64,000 nucleotides of DNA from contig LLCB01000122.1 in assembly GCA_001414345.1 (NCBI GenBank), positions 1 through 64,000 of the forward strand, given 5' to 3'. The first letter of the stretch is position 1. Each line of letters begins with the position of its first letter. The notes beneath the pieces were generated by a model. It had not been told where the DNA came from and made no database searches. It saw nothing but the letters and a program-made list of their open reading frames with translations. Position numbers and translations under genes: made by a program. Positions 58,917-64,000 of this stretch are shown one piece after another. This stretch comes from Hymenoscyphus infarciens (taxonomy: Eukaryota > Ascomycota > Leotiomycetes > Helotiales > Helotiaceae).

Positions 58917-61900
58917 TTACTTTGGATGAGGAAATTCATCATCCAACTTAAGTCTCACCAGCACATTCATACTCAGCAACTCCTGCACCAACAACTTCGC
59001 CGCATAAGGCATAGTCATCCTCGTCACCCCCGCCGTACTCTTACAAGTCTGACACCACCCCTGATACCCCATCATGCCACAGACCTCACAGATATCAACC
59101 TCATGCGCATCACTGCTCAGCATAAGCCTTTCGAGAAGCAACTGACTAGCCCCATAAGCAATAAGACAATCACGTTCCATCTCTCCCAACCTTAAACCAC
59201 CATCTCGCGATCTACCTTCGGTGGGCTGACGTGTAAGGATAGCTCGTGGACCGCGGGATCGAGAGTGCATCTTATCTTGAACCATATGCTTGAGCTTTTG
59301 GTAGTAGATGGGGCCGAAGAAGATATATGCTGGGAGGGATTCGCCTGTGATACCGCTGGTGACGAAGTCTTTGCCGGAATAACTGAAGCCGTTTTTGATG
59401 AGGATATCACCCATATCATCCACTTTGCTACCCCCGAAGGCTGTACCGTATTCTAGAGTTCCATTCAAAACTCCTGCCTTGCCAGAGAGAAGCTCTAGCA
59501 TCTTGCCGACAGTCATACGAGAGGGGAAACCATGAGGGTTCATGATAATATCAGGCGTGACACCGGAATCAGCGAATGGCATGTCTTGTTGTTCAACGAT
59601 AATACCAACAACACCTTTTTGACCGTGACGAGACGAAAACTTGTCACCCAGCTCAGGACGACGAGTTTGTCGGGTTTGGACCTTGAAAACCGTTGTTTCA
59701 TTCTCGGTCTGGGAAACCATAACCTTGTCAATGTAAGCAGGATCAGGAAGACGGTAAGACATTGGTGCTGCTTTGTGCTCATTCGTTCCGTAATCAGAAC
59801 CTATTCCAGAGGAGGTCGTGTTAAGTGGAGTTTCCTTGTTGAGAAATACCTCACCCGAGTTCACTTGTTCTCCCACCATGGCTACACCCTCGGGACCTAG
59901 AATTGCGTGCTTCTTAATTGGGAGTTCGGGATTTTTTTCGTCCTGAAGTCGATCTCCGAGACGATCTGCGGTTTTGTTGGGATATTTCCGAATCTGTGCA
60001 GAATATTTTCGGAAGACCTGGCATCGACCGAAACCTCTATCACAAGATGCTTTATTTAACACCAAAGCATCCTCAATATCGTATCCAGAAAAGGACATGA
60101 CAGCCACTGTCGCATTTTGACCTGCGGGAAGCTTGTCATAATGAATCAACTCTATGGTTCGACTCTTGACCATAGGTTGCTGTGGATAAACCATGAGGTA
60201 AAGCAAGGTATCGATCCGCGAAAACTGATTGTAGGCAATCGCCCCAATAGCTTGCTTACCCATAGCACATTGATAAGTGTTTCTTGGAGATTGGTTATGA
60301 TGGGGATAGGGAATTAGCCCTGCGACGGCCCCCAGAATAGTGAAAGGTTCGATTTCAAGATGGGTAATCCCAGCCGTCTTTTCAGCGAATTCTTGGGTAA
60401 GTGCAATATAGGAATCGTTCTCCTCGTTGCAATCCACATATTCCACCATTCCTCTATACAAGAAATCATCGAAGTCCATTTTGCCTGCTCGCAAAGCTTC
60501 CAGCGACTTCTTAGTGACTCTAGGCTTCTGGTTTTCCACCACAATCAAAGGTCGACAGATTCTTCCTTCGTCGGTAGCAATATGCACAGAGCTCGTATGG
60601 TTGTTGATGTAGATGCTAACGTATTCTGAAACTCGCCCCCTCCGACGGAAATTTCGGAACGAGTTCAAAAATTCTTTAGGCTTTCTCGTAAGTGCAATAG
60701 GAGTACCGTTGACGAAAACAACGTATGCACCAGGTGCGTATATTTCATTCCCACTCATGGACACAATATCCTCAGCTCCAAGGACAAATACCAATTTCTT
60801 GACCGGTTCTTCATCATCGTATGTGGTGATATGTGTCATCAATGCCAAATTTTTTACCAACCCACAAGCTTCACCTTCAGGTGTATCAGAAGGGCAAAGC
60901 ATACCGAACTGTGATGGTTGTAAAGCTCGGGGTCCACTGACCTTTCTGGTTTTTTCAAACTGACTGCTGATACGAGTCATCATTCCAAGAGCACTAATGT
61001 AACTCAGTCTACTAAGAACATGAGTGACACCAGCTCTCTCCATCTTGAATCGTTTGACACTCCAATTCCCAGTTGAAATGGCTCGGTTCATACCCTGCGT
61101 AATCTGATTTCCGTGGGATTGAATATGGTTGTATGCATCGAATTCAACTCCTCTGTTTGGTTTCTTCAAGACTTTGTCGATATTCGCTTTTAAATTCACA
61201 TTGAAAGTCTTGAACAAATCCTCAAAGAGCAATGCCAAAAGTTGACCAGCAAGCTCCAATCGTTTATTGCCAACATAATCGCGGTCGTCCACCAGCTTTG
61301 GGTCTTGTACAGCCATGAGAACACGTCGAACCATGAAGCAAATATAAAGTGCCTTGGGTCGAAAGTCTAAACCAGTGACTGGAACATGCGTAATGATGAT
61401 GGTGGCGAGGGCTTCAAGGGCATCGCTAACGTAATTTCGTGGTCCCCTATTTTGTCCAGGTCCTCTATTCATTGCACCCATCTTGACACGCTGACCAATC
61501 CATTCGAGAGCCTGATGTTGGGAGAAGATGCCTAGTTGGGAACACTCTTCGAAATTGACAGAAAATTCGTCTTGATACACACTATCGTTGCCTGCAACCA
61601 ACAGAAGCATTTCGTGGTCTGACTGGATACCCATTGCCTTTAATACGATCACTATTGGTAAGGCCTCAGTAAGGATATTGTGTTGCAAGTAAATTCTCTC
61701 CTTTTTCATGATAACGTAACTTTTTGACTTGCGCTCGTGGGTCGAACTGATATAAGTAAGCAAAGGCTTTTTGCATGTTGAGTAAGGATAAAACAAACCT
61801 GGTCACTGATGCCGATACAATTCCCTTTTTTGGATCAGCTTCCACAATAACGCGGTTCTTGCTCAATTGCTCTTGCACCAGAATGACCTTTTCTGTCCCA

Positions 61901-62826
61901 TTTACAATAAAATACCCTCCAGGATCAAGAGCACATTCGTTCATATGAGCCATTTCTCGATCATTCTTCCCAGCCAGTCGACATGTTTTGCTTCGAAGCA
62001 TGATTGGCATTCTTCCAATTGCTACATTTTTTCTCGAAACGGCAACTTTGCCTCGCATGTATTTGAAATCGATTATTATGGGGGCAGCATATGTCATATC
62101 TCGAAGACGGCATTCGTTTGGAGTGATATCGTGTTGTGGTTTTCGCTCGTCGTAGTCGAGGCGGTCGGGCGTTCCAATTCGAATATCAGTGTACCTAGAT
62201 TTCGAATTAGAAATGTTTCTGCTATTGAGATATGCCAACTCACTCCAGCCAGAAATTAGAGTCGACGCCGCTCGTAACGACCTTATTTGCTTTGACAATT
62301 TCCTTGATCTCATGCTCAATAAAGTAATTGTATGAGTCGATGTGTTGCTTGACTAAACCTTTGACCTTGAGAAATGCCGGTAGCAGATTCCATTTGTCCT
62401 GCACATATTAGAGTGTATCCCCAATTCGATTCGAATCTGCACACCTTCGCTGTATCGATTGGATCCGTGAGACCTTTACCTCCATAGAATGGTTCCAATA
62501 GGGCCGAGAAAGTCTGTGACAAAATGTCAGTTTGCGCCTCCAGAGGGAACCATTCGCAGCCTCTACCTCATCTTCCTCTGGCACATGGCTATGTTCGGCC
62601 TTCTTCGCAGTCGAAGCCCTCGCGCGTTTAGGTTTTGGGTCTGCCGGGGTTTCTGCAGCATTTGCAGCGCTCGATTTCTACAAATCCAGTCAGCCACTAG
62701 TCTTGGGTCGCAAGGGCAAATGCGTACAGCTTTTTGCGCCGCGGATTTTGAGGTAGCCGTAGATTTGGAGGAAGATCCTGCTACCTCAACTGGGCCTCCA
62801 GCTGGGGCCTTCTTTTTGGGAGGCAT
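58917..62826 (-). CDS. RPC2: RNA polymerase III second-largest subunit, six exons
   Basis: Forms half of the active-site cleft of Pol III, which makes tRNAs and 5S rRNA. Exons 62826-62728, 62677-62567, 62513-62445, 62398-62244, 62194-61799, 61746-58917 give 1219 aa, phases consistent. Residues 1-70 are a Lys/Ala/Pro-rich leader longer than in yeast. Landmarks: [40 protein letters not shown]-like [35 protein letters not shown], the hybrid-binding [14 protein letters not shown], and a C-terminal zinc site with Cys at about 1163, 1166, 1175, 1178 (CEVC...CQTC). [20 protein letters not shown] and [13 protein letters not shown] match the Pol III paralogue (yeast RET1/RPC128), not RPB2. Poly-pyrimidine leaders are not evident. 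Confidence 0.95.
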
Positions 62827-63821
62827 TTGTGTGGTTGTTGAATGTCCTGCTCACAAAGTTCGATTGTGACTCGGAGTAGATTCTCGGCTTCATAAAATAT
62901 TTCGGTACCAAGCAGCAACCCCGCTACCAAGCGCTGTCACGTGGCATCTTCTAATTCCCGTCCCGACTGAAAGTTGCGAAGAGCACCCACCTTCTTTACA
63001 TTCACTATCATAGGCAGCAAAATCACATCAATATAGGTATTTTGGATCAAACGTATGTATTTAGTAACCACACCGGTTTCTATATTCAAGCCCGAGTCCT
63101 CTCTCTCACCAAGACCATATTAATCCCACCCCTCACCCTGAGGTCCAGGGCTTACAACTCCACATGCCAACAAGAGCCGGGCTATTCCCTTCCAGCATTA
63201 CAAGCTCTTCCTCCCCTCTCCCAGTCCAGCCAAGCTAATGAAGAAAAAGCCCTCTGCCCAAACAACGAGACCCTAATCTACTCCTTCGCTCGACTCCCAG
63301 GCTCACTCATCTCAATACCACTTTATACAAATCCACCCACTCCCTTCGCCCTCCCCATCCCTGGCCATCATTAATGACGGGGAGAGTATAAAATTAAGGT
63401 ATTCGCTGATTCTTCTTTCAGCTATGATTGATGCAACGCAAGAAAATAAAAAGGCCGGGTAATCATGACCAAGACGCCTTCAAAAATGTGGTCACCTATG
63501 CAATGCATGCATGCAAGAACGTGAAAAGAAATCCCTTGTCCAAGCCCCTATGTACAACGTGCAGCAAAGATCGTCTGCAACGCGGAGATCTAAAAAAAGC
63601 ACAAGTGGAGATGCAGATGCTCTGTTCTGAGGGGAAAAACGCCGACGAATGAAAATAGTAGTACCGAAAAAAACCCAAATAGTCTAGAGGCGGTATGAGA
63701 AGTTTGTGTTTAGGATCCCGACGACTGGAAAGTGACGGGGGGATCGATGAAATGCGTTTAATCGTTGAAATCATGTATATGAATGTGCACCGTAAGAAGT
63801 TCTGCCGATTCAGAGGATTCC
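62827..63821. other. Intergenic, divergent side of RPC2 to the edge gene
   Basis: Contains the RPC2 promoter (62827-63000) and about 800 bp of normal DNA without recognised gene; the segment before 63821 should include the 3' untranslated region of the minus-strand gene at the edge. Confidence 0.4.
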
Positions 63822-64000
63822 TCAAGGTGTCTTCCCTCGTTTTCTTGAATTCTCGTTGTTCTCTGATTCAAAAATGGCGCTGAGTCCAGCCAAAGACCAT
63901 GATGACGTGGAAGAATGGACAGCGACTAGCCATGCTGCAACCAAGTTGACGATGTAGTGAAGCATGTAGGCGTAGGTGACTCCATATACAGCGGCATATA
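63822..64000 (-). CDS. C-terminal end of a gene running off the right edge
   Basis: An open minus-strand frame enters from the window edge and ends with TGA at 63822-63824. It reads YAAVYGVTYAYMLHYIVNLV, then AAWLVAVHSSTSSWSLAGLS and ends NNENSRKRGKTP. A hydrophobic helix near the start of the visible part and a hydrophilic tail suggest a membrane protein, but too little is visible to identify it. No ATG lies in the frame within the window, consistent with a truncated 3' exon. Confidence 0.4.
   Translation of the reverse strand, partial: YAAVYGVTYAYMLHYIVNLVAAWLVAVHSSTSSWSLAGLSAIFESENNENSRKRGKTP

Noticed and set aside
58917..62826. RPB2 (RNA polymerase II) as the identity of the large subunit gene
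   Set aside because: Diagnostic stretches ([25 protein letters not shown], the short C-terminal zinc segment) fit the Pol III paralogue RPC2 instead.

Overview
The window is nuclear DNA of a filamentous ascomycete. Genes are interrupted by short introns (about 37-65 nt, GTRNGY...YAG), housekeeping genes are of fungal type, and one large block is extremely AT-rich with CpA/TpG exhausted, the footprint of repeat-induced point mutation (RIP). The gene complement and the short, intron-poor models fit a Leotiomycete (Botrytis/Sclerotinia-like), but that placement is inference.

Layout. 1-2900: RIP-mutated AT-rich DNA with an unassigned degenerate reading frame. 3049-17276: gene-rich segment with TOP3 (minus), a DUF1295 membrane reductase-like gene (plus), a small two-exon gene, a Cys-rich short ORF, a low-complexity protein with a Cys-rich C-terminus (minus) and a 480-aa low-complexity/helical protein (plus). 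Between 9.4 and 10.9 kb lie relics of a secondary-metabolism locus: the C-terminus of an MDR trans-enoyl reductase and the C-terminal half of a cytochrome P450, both broken. About 17.85-48.83 kb: a transposon block of roughly 31 kb. It holds a non-RIP island (18.4-20.7 kb) with a PIF/Harbinger-type MITE, a hAT relic, a 4.3-kb LTR element (I), a Tad-like LINE, and a second member of the element I family (III) that carries two later insertions: a Ty3/gypsy element (A) in its interior and a small LTR element (II) inside its 3' LTR. All four LTR elements have readable 5-bp target duplications, and two empty sites are preserved in paralogous copies within the window.

50.6-64 kb: a normal segment with KU80 (minus) divergent from a TMEM205/DUF4149-like gene (plus), a GH5 cellulase relic (minus), an intron-containing tRNA-Gly(GCC), RPC2, the second-largest RNA polymerase III subunit (minus), and the C-terminal end of another minus-strand gene running off the right edge.

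TOP3 and KU80 (genome maintenance) and RPC2 plus a tRNA (Pol III system) are conserved core functions. I see no operon-like grouping. The notable story is the sharp alternation of conserved genes with RIP-destroyed transposons, and pseudogenes whose stop codons fit RIP-type transitions. All spliced models were made by hand from splice signals and family knowledge; no search was run.
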